Positions 7,807 to 16,530 of a stretch of 41,615 nucleotides of DNA are shown here, in pieces; within the stretch, counting starts at the first letter, position 1, and the number at the start of each line of letters is the position of its first letter. The stretch comes from Bacteroidota bacterium. Its GTDB lineage: Bacteria > Bacteroidota > Bacteroidia > Bacteroidales > F082. The translations under genes and the position numbers were made by a program. The notes below the pieces were generated by a model, which saw only the letters and a list, made by a program, of their open reading frames with translations, was not told the origin of the DNA and did not search any database. The stretch is taken from positions 1 through 41,615 of the forward strand of contig JAERTF010000115.1 of NCBI GenBank assembly GCA_016845105.1. Direction: 5' to 3'.

Positions 7807-9009
7807 TTATTTGTTTGATTTTAATCTATTTAAACTTAGTATAATCTTTTCAACTATTATGTTAATTTCATCCACTGTTATCGTAAGAGGGGGTGCAATT
7901 CTGAAACTAGTATCGTTAAAAAGAAATTGGTCAACTATTAAACCATTTTCTTGAAAAATACTTATTAGATCACTAACTTTATAGGGTGATACGACCTCAA
8001 CTCCTAGCATTAAACCAATGGACCTGATTTCTTTTATTAGGGGCTGATTTATAAGCATATCTACAATTGTTTTACCCATTTTATTAGCTCTGATATGTAG
8101 ATTTTCATTGAGAATATGTTCCAACCCAGCCAAAGCAGCAACACAACTAACGGGATGGCCTCCAAATGTTGTAATATGACCAAGTGATGGGTTATGGGTT
8201 AGTTTTAACATATTATCTGATGAAGAAATAAACGCTCCAATTGGCATTCCTGAGCCCATGGCTTTAGCCAAACAAAGAATGTCGGGTATCACATCGAAGT
8301 TTTCAAAGGCAAATAAGCTGCCTGATCTTCCAAATCCCAACTGCACTTCATCAAAAATTAAAATTGTTCCGGTATCATCACATCTTTCTCTGATCGCTTT
8401 AAGCCATTCTTTCTTTGGTATTATTATACCGGCCTCAGTTTGAACCGGCTCCATAATTATACAGGCTGTATCTTTGGTTATTCTTTCAAGAGCATCATTT
8501 GAGTTAAAATCACAGAAGATAACATTAGGAAGTAATGGTCTATAGGCATTTTTCATTTCTTCATTTCCAAGTACACTAAGTGCTCCATGAGTACTGCCAT
8601 GATAGGCATTATTGAATGAAATAATATCAGTTCTTCCGGTGATTCGTTTTGATAGTTTTATTGCTCCTTCAACAGCTTCACTGCCCGAATTAACAAAATA
8701 CACCGAATTTAGGCTGGGTGGTAGGTTGGTTACAAGCTTTTGTGTTAATTGTACTTGAGGTGACTGAATGTATTTGCCATAAACCATAAGGTGCATATAT
8801 TTGTCAAGCTGACCTATTATGGCCTCTTTAACCTTGGGGTGTAGATGACCTACATTGCTTACCGAAACGCCCGATACCAGATCAATGTATTCATTACCAT
8901 CATCATCGTATATGTAAATGCCTTTTGCTTTAACAATTTCCAGTGGATTAGAAAGTACCGAAGGGGTTGCCAGATTATTTTGAAAAATTTGTCTATTTGT
9001 AAGATGCAT
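7807..9009 (-). CDS. class-III PLP-dependent aminotransferase (acetylornithine/aspartate aminotransferase family)
   Basis: A 400-residue fold-type I class-III aminotransferase. The PLP lysine is in LAKAMGSGMP (Lys249 with this start), the aspartate that holds the pyridine nitrogen is in IFDEVQLGFGR, and the SGSEAVEGAIKLSKR phosphate-binding region is present. I start at ATG 9009; a TTG at 9033 in the same frame overlaps a TATTTTTG promoter element. Relatives include ArgD and 4-aminobutyrate aminotransferase. No arginine genes lie nearby, so the substrate stays open. It heads a minus-strand unit with the deiminase-like gene and aat. Confidence 0.85.
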   Translation of the reverse strand: MHLTNRQIFQNNLATPSVLSNPLEIVKAKGIYIYDDDGNEYIDLVSGVSVSNVGHLHPKVKEAIIGQLDKYMHLMVYGKYIQSPQVQLTQKLVTNLPPSLNSVYFVNSGSEAVEGAIKLSKRITGRTDIISFNNAYHGSTHGALSVLGNEEMKNAYRPLLPNVIFCDFNSNDALERITKDTACIIMEPVQTEAGIIIPKKEWLKAIRERCDDTGTILIFDEVQLGFGRSGSLFAFENFDVIPDILCLAKAMGSGMPIGAFISSSDNMLKLTHNPSLGHITTFGGHPVSCVAALAGLEHILNENLHIRANKMGKTIVDMLINQPLIKEIRSIGLMLGVEVVSPYKVSDLISIFQENGLIVDQFLFNDTSFRIAPPLTITVDEINIIVEKIILSLNRLKSNK

Positions 9010-9030
9010 ACCAACACTATTAAGTGTCAC

Positions 9031-9038
9031 CAAAAATA
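9031..9038 (-). promoter_or_regulatory. candidate -7 element for the aminotransferase unit
   Basis: TATTTTTG on the minus strand, 22 bases before the ATG at 9009, fits TAnnTTTG. No -33 TTG at standard spacing. Confidence 0.4.
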
Positions 9039-9205
9039 CATAAATATAGATATTCGAATCCTTAATTACACTAAATGAACACTGGGGAGATTAAACTTGC
9101 ATTATATCATTACAGACTTACAGGGTTTTAAAATGCATTAAAAGGAATAAAAGAAATTAAGAATGAGTTCAGGTTTTGCAAAGGGCTAGTTGAACATGAA
9201 AATTA

Positions 9206-9613
9206 CTAATTGTCAATACTTATAAATTTTGAAATCATGTTTATCAGATCAACTGTTTTATAGGGTTTTGCTAGTATATCATTCATGCCAGCTTCAAAAC
9301 AGTTTCGCTTATCGTTGCTCATGGTAAAAGTAGTAACTGCAATTATTGGAATGGGAGTTGTAATTCCAGAATTATTTTCATGTTCTCTGATTTTTTTTGT
9401 ACATTCAATACCATTCATAATGGGCATCTGAATATCCATTAAAATAAGGTTGTAATCACCAGTTAAATAATAATCATACGCAATTTTCCCATTTTCAGCG
9501 GTATTATGATCTATTTTGTAACTGTTTAATACAGCGCAAGCCAATTTCCTGTTTAATAAATTGTCGTCAACTACAAGTATTTTTACTTTTGTTTTGCCTG
9601 CCTTGTTATCCAT
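9206..9613 (-). CDS. stand-alone CheY-like response regulator receiver
   Basis: A 135-residue receiver domain with no output domain. The acidic pair Asp16-Asp17, the phospho-acceptor Asp60 (LILMDIQMP), the Thr94/Thr95 position and Lys116 (LAKPY) are all present, so it should be phosphorylatable. Such domains resemble the C-terminal receivers of hybrid histidine kinases and may act as phosphorelay carriers. No histidine kinase is in the window. It lies downstream of the EDYIDDIP gene on the same strand with a 219-base gap, so co-transcription is uncertain. Confidence 0.85.
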   Translation of the reverse strand: MDNKAGKTKVKILVVDDNLLNRKLACAVLNSYKIDHNTAENGKIAYDYYLTGDYNLILMDIQMPIMNGIECTKKIREHENNSGITTPIPIIAVTTFTMSNDKRNCFEAGMNDILAKPYKTVDLINMISKFISIDN

Positions 9614-9832
9614 TCGCTTGAGTTTGAGTAAAAAATATACAATAGCTATGCCAAGAAACCAATATATTTAGTTAACAATTAATTAGTTAATGTCTGTTCT
9701 TAAACTTAGTACCTAACTTTCCAAACTTGGGAATATAAATTCCATATTTGGAGATTTGAAGAATATGAATTACAATCTCAACTTGATAAAAAAGCAGGAC
9801 TTATATCTTATGGCTATTTGCAATGATTGTTA

Positions 9833-10261
9833 CTAATAAATAATAACATCATTGATGAATTTTTCTTCTTCAAAACAAAACTCAATGGAAATTGCTTTGT
9901 GATAATTAAACTGAATTTCAGTAACTTGGATTTCATTAGGTATATCATCAATATAATCCTCTGCTTCTAGTGTAAATTCTAAGAGTTTATATTCAGCATT
10001 TATCTCTGCAGTGTCAAAAGGTATATCATCAATATAATCTTCTTCATCAAGATTATATAGAGAAGTTAAAGAGTTGTAAACCAATCCAATATTTGGTTTG
10101 GATGTAACCTTTATACGCAGACTGTTTACATCGCCAGAATTTGCAAAAGCGGTTGAGTATGAGAAAAGGATAAACAGTAGAACTATTGCACTAATCCATA
10201 TTACTGATTCAAGAGTCCTGTTTGCAGAAAAAGTATCTTTATTATGTGTATCGGTTTTCAT
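9833..10261 (-). CDS. small exported or membrane protein with repeated EDYIDDIP motifs
   Basis: A 142-residue protein starting at ATG 10261 (a GTG directly before it is in frame). A hydrophobic segment at about residues 20-40 ending in AFANS is a signal peptide or anchor. Two copies of EDYIDDIP occur 27 residues apart (EEDYIDDIPFDT and AEDYIDDIPNEI), with a weaker third near the C-terminus (EEKFINDVIIY). At DNA level the copies share a perfect 20-base direct repeat (9939-9958 and 10020-10039). I recall similar DDIPFDT-type repeats in other Bacteroidota hypothetical proteins but know no function. A -7 box and a tandem 13-mer lie upstream. Confidence 0.65.
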   Translation of the reverse strand: MKTDTHNKDTFSANRTLESVIWISAIVLLFILFSYSTAFANSGDVNSLRIKVTSKPNIGLVYNSLTSLYNLDEEDYIDDIPFDTAEINAEYKLLEFTLEAEDYIDDIPNEIQVTEIQFNYHKAISIEFCFEEEKFINDVIIY

Positions 10262-10291
10262 CACTGTTTAAATATCGTTAATAATTATTGG

Positions 10292-10299
10292 CAAAAATA
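10292..10299 (-). promoter_or_regulatory. candidate -7 element for the EDYIDDIP gene
   Basis: TATTTTTG on the minus strand, 30 bases before the ATG at 10261. No -33 TTG is present; instead a tandem repeat lies upstream (10332-10365), as expected for a promoter that needs an activator. Confidence 0.4.
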
Positions 10300-10331
10300 A
10301 ATTGATAAACAGCAGGAATAAATGGTTTTTA

Positions 10332-10365
10332 GGTGAGTGGGGGAGTTAATTCGGTGAGTGGGGGA
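10332..10365. repeat. tandem 13-base repeat, possible operator
   Basis: GGTGAGTGGGGGA occurs at 10332-10344 and again at 10353-10365, an exact copy with a 21-base period (two helical turns). The repeats lie about 46-79 bases upstream of the predicted transcription start of the EDYIDDIP gene. The G-rich sequence stands out from the AT-rich surroundings. Spacing and position suit a tandem-binding activator such as a LytTR-type regulator, but the site does not obviously match any motif I know. Confidence 0.45.
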
Positions 10366-10808
10366 TTATTTAATTAATTCAATATTTTCGATGAAACAAA
10401 TTATTGTGATATCGTATGTTTGGTGTTAATAATATGAAGCACCATTCAACTTGATGATTGTACAATAATAGCTGCATGTAAAAAGCAACAGCACATGTGT
10501 TGGGTATGATTGCTGCAAACATTGATTGGCATGGATATTATGGATTTTTGTTCCATGTTGACTGGTGAAATACCATATCACTTACCGGCAACAGTGTTAG
10601 TTTTATTATGGAATTCATAGGCTGGGTGCCTCATATGCTAGGCGGAATAATGTGGGTTTGTTTTAATATGCAAACTACCAGTGTTTGCTCACCAAGGTAC
10701 CTATGTTTATACAAAATACACAAATAATTTCAAGGAGTAAAGCTGGTGATTCTGATCCTCATAAAGTTTTGTGGAATTTTCATTAAGTTGGTACATGCTG
10801 GATTATTG
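10366..10808. other. gene-poor stretch, possibly holding a decayed gene
   Basis: No convincing gene is seen. One plus-strand frame (about 10482-10733) is open except for a single TGA and reads as short hydrophobic, Trp-rich segments (HVLGMIAANIDWHGYYGFLF, then MEFIGWVPHMLGGIMWVCF). I recognise no family. It may be a remnant of a small membrane-protein gene or chance. No tRNA, terminator or inverted repeat was found here. Confidence 0.3.
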
Positions 10809-11831
10809 TTATTTCTTTATTAACTTTTCACTATAATGTTTTACTCCATCAAAAATTCTAACTAAATATATTCCTGGTGGATAGTTACTTAAGTCAATTA
10901 TAACATTGCTTTTTAAATCTATTTTGTGTTTTTCCAATACTTGATCATGAAGACTTAATAACTCTATTCTTGCATCCTTATTTTTTTCTTTAAGTTTTAT
11001 GGTGATAATATCCTGGGCAGGATTTGGGTACATAACAATTTGGTTGCTGATTTCATTCTCAAGTGCATTTGAAGGTTCCGTATTAATTTGATTTAAAGGG
11101 TGTGCAAAACCATAACCTACATTGGGATTCCAGTATCCATATGTCCAGGTACCTGAAGAGGGAGAAGTGTTTGCTCCAACATTACCACCATAAAAATCTT
11201 CAAGACCGCTATCATTATTTCTGTAGAATCTTATCTCAAAATGTAAATGTGGTCCGCCCATTGTGCCTGAATAAAGATTTTTGGAAACTAAATCACCTTT
11301 ATTTACATATTGTCCATTCATTTCCAGGTTATCAACTGAATCAAGATCTAGGTCAATATGGGCATATATGGTTACCATTTTTCCAATGCTATTATCTATG
11401 CTATCATATACTTCAGTAGTAATTGTGAGATAGTGCCTGTATCTTGCAACATCTTTATTTACGCTAACAATACCATCATGGGCTGCGTACATATTTACTT
11501 TGGTTAAATTGCCAACAAAATAGTCAAATGCTGGATGATGGCTTCCTGTTCCTCCAGGTCCAATTCCATCTCCAAAACTTCTATTGATGGTGTTTGTTGG
11601 TATTTGTCCTGAAGAACCTTCCAATGGGTGCTGAAAAGGTATTTTTCGAGAAAAGTGTACAAACTTATTTAATTCTAACCTAAATTCACCTTCATATGGT
11701 GTATCGTAGTATTCGGGTGTTAGCATATCCTCGAACTGACCATCTTCATTGTTGGGATATTGAGCATAAACATTAATAACCAATACTACTATTCCAATTA
11801 AAAAAGTCGATTTTCTCATTATATTTTTCAT
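10809..11831 (-). CDS. secreted M23 family metallopeptidase with T9SS sorting domain
   Basis: A 340-residue exported protein: signal peptide (residues 1-24), LytM/M23 peptidase domain (about 85-235) and type A T9SS sorting domain (about 262-340, YPNPAQDIITI onward). The zinc ligands of the M23 family are visible: HPAFD (His99, Asp103) and HLH (His195, His197), with His158 in YAHID as the likely second catalytic histidine. Members cut peptidoglycan cross-bridges or glycine-rich peptides; the T9SS tail means this one goes to the cell surface or medium, so the target may be foreign cell wall or protein. Two nearby ATGs (11831, 11819) both give a workable signal peptide. Confidence 0.88.
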   Translation of the reverse strand: MKNIMRKSTFLIGIVVLVINVYAQYPNNEDGQFEDMLTPEYYDTPYEGEFRLELNKFVHFSRKIPFQHPLEGSSGQIPTNTINRSFGDGIGPGGTGSHHPAFDYFVGNLTKVNMYAAHDGIVSVNKDVARYRHYLTITTEVYDSIDNSIGKMVTIYAHIDLDLDSVDNLEMNGQYVNKGDLVSKNLYSGTMGGPHLHFEIRFYRNNDSGLEDFYGGNVGANTSPSSGTWTYGYWNPNVGYGFAHPLNQINTEPSNALENEISNQIVMYPNPAQDIITIKLKEKNKDARIELLSLHDQVLEKHKIDLKSNVIIDLSNYPPGIYLVRIFDGVKHYSEKLIKK

Positions 11832-11965
11832 ATCAGTTAGTTTTTCATGTATTCTTTTATTCTGTTTTTTGATAAAACTATTAATATGGCTAGTTAATTC
11901 ATATTCAGTTATATTATCTTTTTTTGTTTTTTAATTTACTATTTCTTATCGAGCTTTGGCATTAA

Positions 11966-14431
11966 CTATTTACTAACAGTAGTGTTTTGGTTATTCAATA
12001 CAACTAATTGGGTATTTAGTTTCATTCTTATTTCTAGTTTAATATTTGCATCTTTATCTGCTTTATCAAATTTGCAATTAAAGTCGATTAAATTCTCACC
12101 TGCATTAATACTAAAATTAGAAAGATCAATTTTGATTGTTTTTATTGCATCCCAGTTTGAATTATATAAGGTTACTTCATTACTGTCGGTATATTTAAGT
12201 ATCTGACCTTCTTTAAGGGTCATGGGAATCTCAATTTTTTTATAACTATTAATTTCAATTGTAATTCCACTTACATCACAGTTATTGGCAGTTATTATGA
12301 AGTTTAGAACTTGATTTTCTCCTGGATTATCAAATGCAAAGGTTGAATACAATGGTTCGCCAGGTTGTCTATCCTTTTTCAAATGGGTAGTTATTTCAGA
12401 ATATATTTCTTGCCAATGCCATTCATGATCATTGATTCTATCAATGGAGAATTCCTTTGTATTATCTCTCATCGCTTCTTTTTGCTTTTCGGTAAATGAG
12501 TTTGATATTCTCAATTTTTCCCAGTCGCCAATTAGCTTAAGTATTTTTTCTGAGTTGCCATTTTGATCTACTGTGGTTAGATCGGCCACAAGTGCATAAC
12601 CTGCATCATAACCTGCCGATTTCGCTAGCATCCATTCCATATCCTCAACACTGGTTTCAGGAGTCATTTTAAACCAACCCAACATACCAGGCATGTAATT
12701 TCTTTTAAAATACGCCTGATTATTAAAGCGATATTCAACTTGACTTTCTCTAAAGCCGGCATACCATGGTTCACCCCAATTCATTCGACTATAGATATGC
12801 CAAAAAAAGTGTGTGGTTCGACTCGCATCAACGATCAGATGATCTTTTAATTCATCCGATAAGCTATTATACCAAACATAAGGCATTAACGATTCCCCAT
12901 AGGTGCCCAAACCAGTAGAACGATTTCCTTCCAGGCCATCAAATGAAATCTGTCGCAGACCAGTTTGATTGTATAGATTAGCTAAGGTTACTGACATCTC
13001 TTTTGTTAAATCAGCATTTGTTAAAAATACTTTATAGGAATGATCAAGTAATTTGGATATTTCTTCACCTGATTTATGTTCTGATGCCACTGTTTCGTAA
13101 GCACCTCTTTGGCAATCCAATAATCTCCATGGAGGTTCTTCCGATACATTTCCATATCTAATTAGTTCTTCACCAATCAATACTGTTTTTAGATTGTTAT
13201 TCTTCATTTGATTGAAATATTCAGGTGACAGTATACTAATTTCAGTTGCTTCAGCATTAACATTGCCAACAATAATAGAACTTCCAACCTTAGCAAGTCT
13301 GTTGTCGGGTATAGGTGTTACATAGGGGTCATTTGTTGTTATGAAATTCGATAAACAATGGGTGCCTATTTTAACTCCATGATCAGCAGCTTTTTCAACA
13401 CACTTTTTTAAACCTTCAATACCATTTGGAAATTCATCGGTATCTAAATCGAAATGCCCCCAATTTTTAAAAGTTTTCCCATAATGATATAAGTATTTTA
13501 AACCAGCTTTTTTTGTTAATTCTATAGCTTCTTCTACATTATCCTCTTTAAAAGAGGTAATTAAGTATGCGGCTCCGGCATTGGGATTTGTTTTAACCCA
13601 TTCGCCATCTATCATTGGATGAGGAAGACCTTCTGCGAGTTCAATTTCACCCAGAGTATTAAGCGTTTTTACTTCAGCACATCCAAATAGTGCAATTTTA
13701 GAACCCATTAATCCACCATCATCGTAGATCGGTGCAATTATTTTCTGATGACCAACATCCGAATAAATTCTTTCGATAGTTCTATTTCTGCAATAAGCTT
13801 GCAAACTACTTCCATTGGTTATGGGCATTGCAGCCTCAACTCTATATAACACGCTTCCATCTGATTTCGGGTGCATGTTGTTAGAATTATCTTCTTTAAA
13901 AATATCGAAAGCGGGCATACGATCACTTTCATTCCATGGGTAACCTCCTAGTGTTTTAATATTCAATGCTTGAATCCCTATGGCAAAATTTTCATCGCGA
14001 ACAACACCAATGGTTTCACCAATTGTTTTTTGGATTGAAGTAGGGTAGGGTCCCCAGATAATTAATTCAACACTATCCTTTTTGGTTATTGATATTAATT
14101 CAAATGTTATGTGGGTTTCTTTTTCTTCTGTTTTAATAATAGCTACAATGTCGTTTTCAAAATTCAATAGTAATGTACTATCATTTGTTTTGGCAGATAT
14201 TGGATACATTATTTGATTGTTAATTCGAACAGACAACAATGGTGCTAGTGAATCCTTTAAAATGTAGTCTTTTCCTGTTTTTAAATCAATCAAGTTTGCT
14301 AGTGAACCTTTATCATCGATTGTTACCTTAAATGACTTTGTTGTAAGGTTTTTAATTATTGCGTTAGTGTCTGGTAAACATGATCCTAATACTAGGATAA
14401 ATACGAATAGAACAACTGATATTTGTTTCAT
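11966..14431 (-). CDS. large lipoprotein resembling a TIM-barrel glycosidase
   Basis: An 821-residue lipoprotein; the lipobox LGSC places the acylated cysteine at residue 18. An N-terminal beta-rich part (about 30-270) is followed by a probable TIM barrel (about 290-640) with strand-like segments GLKYLYHYG, GVKIGTHCLSNFIT, LRQISFDGLEG and HLIVDASRTTHFFWH. The acidic cluster FDGLEG (about 496-501) sits where a glycosidase catalytic or binding acid would be. A C-terminal beta domain follows (about 690-805). The architecture recalls glycoside hydrolases acting on acidic or galactose-type glycans, but I cannot assign a family. There is no SusCD pair or sulfatase nearby, which is unusual for a glycan enzyme in this phylum. 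Confidence 0.5.
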   Translation of the reverse strand: MKQISVVLFVFILVLGSCLPDTNAIIKNLTTKSFKVTIDDKGSLANLIDLKTGKDYILKDSLAPLLSVRINNQIMYPISAKTNDSTLLLNFENDIVAIIKTEEKETHITFELISITKKDSVELIIWGPYPTSIQKTIGETIGVVRDENFAIGIQALNIKTLGGYPWNESDRMPAFDIFKEDNSNNMHPKSDGSVLYRVEAAMPITNGSSLQAYCRNRTIERIYSDVGHQKIIAPIYDDGGLMGSKIALFGCAEVKTLNTLGEIELAEGLPHPMIDGEWVKTNPNAGAAYLITSFKEDNVEEAIELTKKAGLKYLYHYGKTFKNWGHFDLDTDEFPNGIEGLKKCVEKAADHGVKIGTHCLSNFITTNDPYVTPIPDNRLAKVGSSIIVGNVNAEATEISILSPEYFNQMKNNNLKTVLIGEELIRYGNVSEEPPWRLLDCQRGAYETVASEHKSGEEISKLLDHSYKVFLTNADLTKEMSVTLANLYNQTGLRQISFDGLEGNRSTGLGTYGESLMPYVWYNSLSDELKDHLIVDASRTTHFFWHIYSRMNWGEPWYAGFRESQVEYRFNNQAYFKRNYMPGMLGWFKMTPETSVEDMEWMLAKSAGYDAGYALVADLTTVDQNGNSEKILKLIGDWEKLRISNSFTEKQKEAMRDNTKEFSIDRINDHEWHWQEIYSEITTHLKKDRQPGEPLYSTFAFDNPGENQVLNFIITANNCDVSGITIEINSYKKIEIPMTLKEGQILKYTDSNEVTLYNSNWDAIKTIKIDLSNFSINAGENLIDFNCKFDKADKDANIKLEIRMKLNTQLVVLNNQNTTVSK

Positions 14432-14705
14432 TTGTGTGTTCCTTTTGTTTAAATAATTGGTAGTCTTATTAGGTTTATCAATTCAATAATTTTCTGATAA
14501 ATATACAATATTGTGTAATAGGGTAATATGAAGATTTTAAATAATGATAACTTTTGGTAAGTTTTTAACGTACAGTATATTTGTAAATTTAGGTCCTATC
14601 TCTCTCTCATTAAATATCTTTCAAATATGAGCTTAAAAAGCTTTAACAGCATCTTACTTTCGATGTAGCTAGGAATAATATTGAATTGGATGTAGTAATA
14701 GGTGT
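14432..14705. other. intergenic stretch upstream of the large lipoprotein gene
   Basis: AT-rich sequence between the lipoprotein gene and the tRNA-Glu terminator, with no gene. A plus-strand TATATTTG lies at about 14576-14583, but no ORF longer than 13 codons follows it. A short palindrome, AGCTTAAAAAGCTT, lies near 14632. I see nothing else. Confidence 0.4.
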
Positions 14706-14745
14706 AAAAGAAAAACCCTTGCAAGATATTGTCTTACAAGGGTTT
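14706..14745 (-). terminator. intrinsic terminator of tRNA-Glu
   Basis: On the minus strand a 14-bp stem (AAACCCTTGTAAGA with TCTTGCAAGGGTTT, one G-U pair) closes a 5-base CAATA loop and is followed by TTCTTTT. It begins 17 bases after the tRNA 3' end. Confidence 0.85.
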
Positions 14746-14761
14746 GTTGATGTTTTTCGAG

Positions 14762-14835
14762 TAGTCCGTACGGGATTCGAACCCGTGTTACCAGGATGAA
14801 AACCTGGGGGCCTGACCTGACTAGCCGAACGGACC
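14762..14835 (-). tRNA. tRNA-Glu (anticodon UUC)
   Basis: The minus strand folds as a 74-base tRNA: acceptor GGTCCGT with ACGGACT, anticodon stem CCAGG/CCTGG with loop TTTTCAT (anticodon TTC), and T arm ACGGG-TTCGAAT-CCCGT. The discriminator base is A and CCA is not encoded. It has its own promoter and terminator, so it is a single-gene unit. Confidence 0.95.
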
Positions 14836-14853
14836 ATTTTGTTTTTCGAGGTG

Positions 14854-14882
14854 CAAAAATAATAAATTATTTAATTGTGCAA
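14854..14882 (-). promoter_or_regulatory. tRNA-Glu promoter (-33 TTG, -7 TATTTTTG)
   Basis: On the minus strand TTG (14882-14880) is followed after 18 bases by TATTTTTG (14861-14854), close to the Bacteroidota sigma-ABfr consensus. Transcription would start about 12 bases before the tRNA. It is the best-formed promoter in the window. Confidence 0.65.
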
Positions 14883-14915
14883 CTGTTTTAAGAAAAAAAA
14901 TGATATTTATTTTTC

Positions 14916-15611
14916 TTATTTCTCATCGCTATCAGCCTGGAATTTATAGCCCAGCCTTTTACCTGTTTTAAAAGAGGCTGAATCAGCTGCACTTTTCATA
15001 TCATTTACCGTAACAAACTTCACTATATCGTAATGCGGAGTTAATAAATCGAAATTAACGGTATATTTAACAGCCGTTTTGATAATAGCTTCTGCCGTTT
15101 TGATATCAAGTATATTTTTTCCAAAATTATTGTATATAAAACCCAATTCACGCTTACCCTCGATGAAATAATGATTCTCTTTGTTTATAAATATTCTGCC
15201 AATCAGATAACCTATATCATTAACCCTGTTGTACTTAAATGAGTCGGCAATAAAATTATAAATATTTATTATGCCACAGTATGATCTTGATGGATCATCC
15301 TTTACATATTGAGTTTTCATAACCTCATGATTTCTTGGAAACTCGAAAACATTTGTATGCATCATGAAAATAAGTACATCACCTCCAAACTTTATATCAA
15401 CTTCAAATTCACTAACATTTTTTGCTTCAAGTGCTGTCGTTGAGTTTTTTTTATCCTTTTTGCTATAGCTATGATACTCTTTGGATAAGTCATGTATTAC
15501 TTCTTTAATTGTATCAAACGCTATGTGGGTATTGTTATATACGGTATTTTTAAGTGTTGATTTTTCTGTAATTAGGTTGAATAAATCTTCGGTATCAGTT
15601 GAAATCTTCAT
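14916..15611 (-). CDS. conserved hypothetical protein next to porT
   Basis: A 231-residue protein with no signal peptide or membrane segment, so probably cytoplasmic. It alternates helices and strands, with the segments FEVDIKFGGDVLIFMMHTNVFEF and LGFIYNNFGKNILDIKTAEAII. I do not recognise a domain. It starts 11 bases after the porT stop and is probably co-transcribed with porT, which is the only hint of function; whether it has a role in type IX secretion is unknown. Confidence 0.6.
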   Translation of the reverse strand: MKISTDTEDLFNLITEKSTLKNTVYNNTHIAFDTIKEVIHDLSKEYHSYSKKDKKNSTTALEAKNVSEFEVDIKFGGDVLIFMMHTNVFEFPRNHEVMKTQYVKDDPSRSYCGIINIYNFIADSFKYNRVNDIGYLIGRIFINKENHYFIEGKRELGFIYNNFGKNILDIKTAEAIIKTAVKYTVNFDLLTPHYDIVKFVTVNDMKSAADSASFKTGKRLGYKFQADSDEK

Positions 15612-15622
15612 AATTGATGGCT

Positions 15623-16393
15623 TTATTCAAAGGTAAATGAAAGTAAGAATACTTTCGACCTTAATTTATCAATACTTCCCGAATATAGGTTATCCTCAGG
15701 AATGACTAAATTTCTAAAACCATAACCCATTTTGGCTTCAACCCCAAATTTAAAATATGTGGTATAGAATTCCATTCCAGCCCCAGCTTCTAAGGAAAAA
15801 TCGTTTCTATATAATTTAACAGTGGTATTTCCCGAATCTCCTTTTCCCTTTTTTTGCGATGCAAGATCCAGTGAATATTTAAAACCACCAAGTACATACA
15901 TTCTAAAGTTATTTAACCTGCGTGATTTGTATCTAAACTCAAGTGGAATTTCAACGATGGTTGATGTGATGCTCTTTTCAATATCTACAAAAAGAGTATC
16001 GCCATTCCGATATCTAAGAATTTTATAGTTCAACATTCTCTCACCAAATGATAGGGCAGGAATTAGTCTCATGTCAGTATATTTGCCGAGACGTAAGTTG
16101 GCAAGAATACCAACAGAAAACCCAGGTGAAGGACTTGAAGTTACACTATATACAAACAAGGAATCACCAAATACATCTGGTGATTGATCTGTGTCCCACT
16201 TAATATTCTGAATTCCATTTACTGGTTGTATGGAGAAAAGCATGTGATTTATTCCAAGAATAAACCCAAAATGATATGGATCCTGGTCATAGGTCGGTAG
16301 ATTCAAAACTTTTCTTCTCTGTGCTTCAGAGTTTAGGGTAATGAACATCATGGCCAATAATAAGGCGGAAAATAATAATGATTTTTTACTCAA
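15623..16393 (-). CDS. porT: PorT-family protein, type IX secretion component
   Basis: A 256-residue outer-membrane barrel-like protein with a signal peptide (residues 1-24, ending SEAQ) and the PorT-like opening RRKVLNLPTYDQDPYHFGFILGINHM (split here at about residue 40). PorT is needed for protein export by the type IX system, and its gene is often found beside ubiE in Bacteroidota, as here. Several proteins in this window carry T9SS sorting domains and would depend on it. The start appears to be TTG at 16393: an in-frame TAA lies 12 codons upstream (16429) and no ATG falls between it and the signal peptide. Strands such as FKFGVEAKMGYGF support a barrel. Confidence 0.8.
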   Translation of the reverse strand: MSKKSLLFSALLLAMMFITLNSEAQRRKVLNLPTYDQDPYHFGFILGINHMLFSIQPVNGIQNIKWDTDQSPDVFGDSLFVYSVTSSPSPGFSVGILANLRLGKYTDMRLIPALSFGERMLNYKILRYRNGDTLFVDIEKSITSTIVEIPLEFRYKSRRLNNFRMYVLGGFKYSLDLASQKKGKGDSGNTTVKLYRNDFSLEAGAGMEFYTTYFKFGVEAKMGYGFRNLVIPEDNLYSGSIDKLRSKVFLLSFTFE

Positions 16394-16530
16394 GGTATTT
16401 TTTTTAAAGTAAACGAGTTAAATATCTAGTTAGTATTACAATATCCAATTTTATTTATTTGGAAGATTAAAACAAAACGGCGGCAAATTTAGTAAAATAC
16501 TGAGATACATTGGCAAAAATGACTTTGAAA

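Noticed and set aside
9010..9033. TTG start at 9033 for the aminotransferase
   Set aside because: It overlaps a TATTTTTG promoter element; the ATG at 9009 fits the family length.
14643..14837. 64-codon minus-strand ORF across the tRNA-Glu
   Set aside because: It is the translation of the tRNA and its terminator region, not a protein gene.
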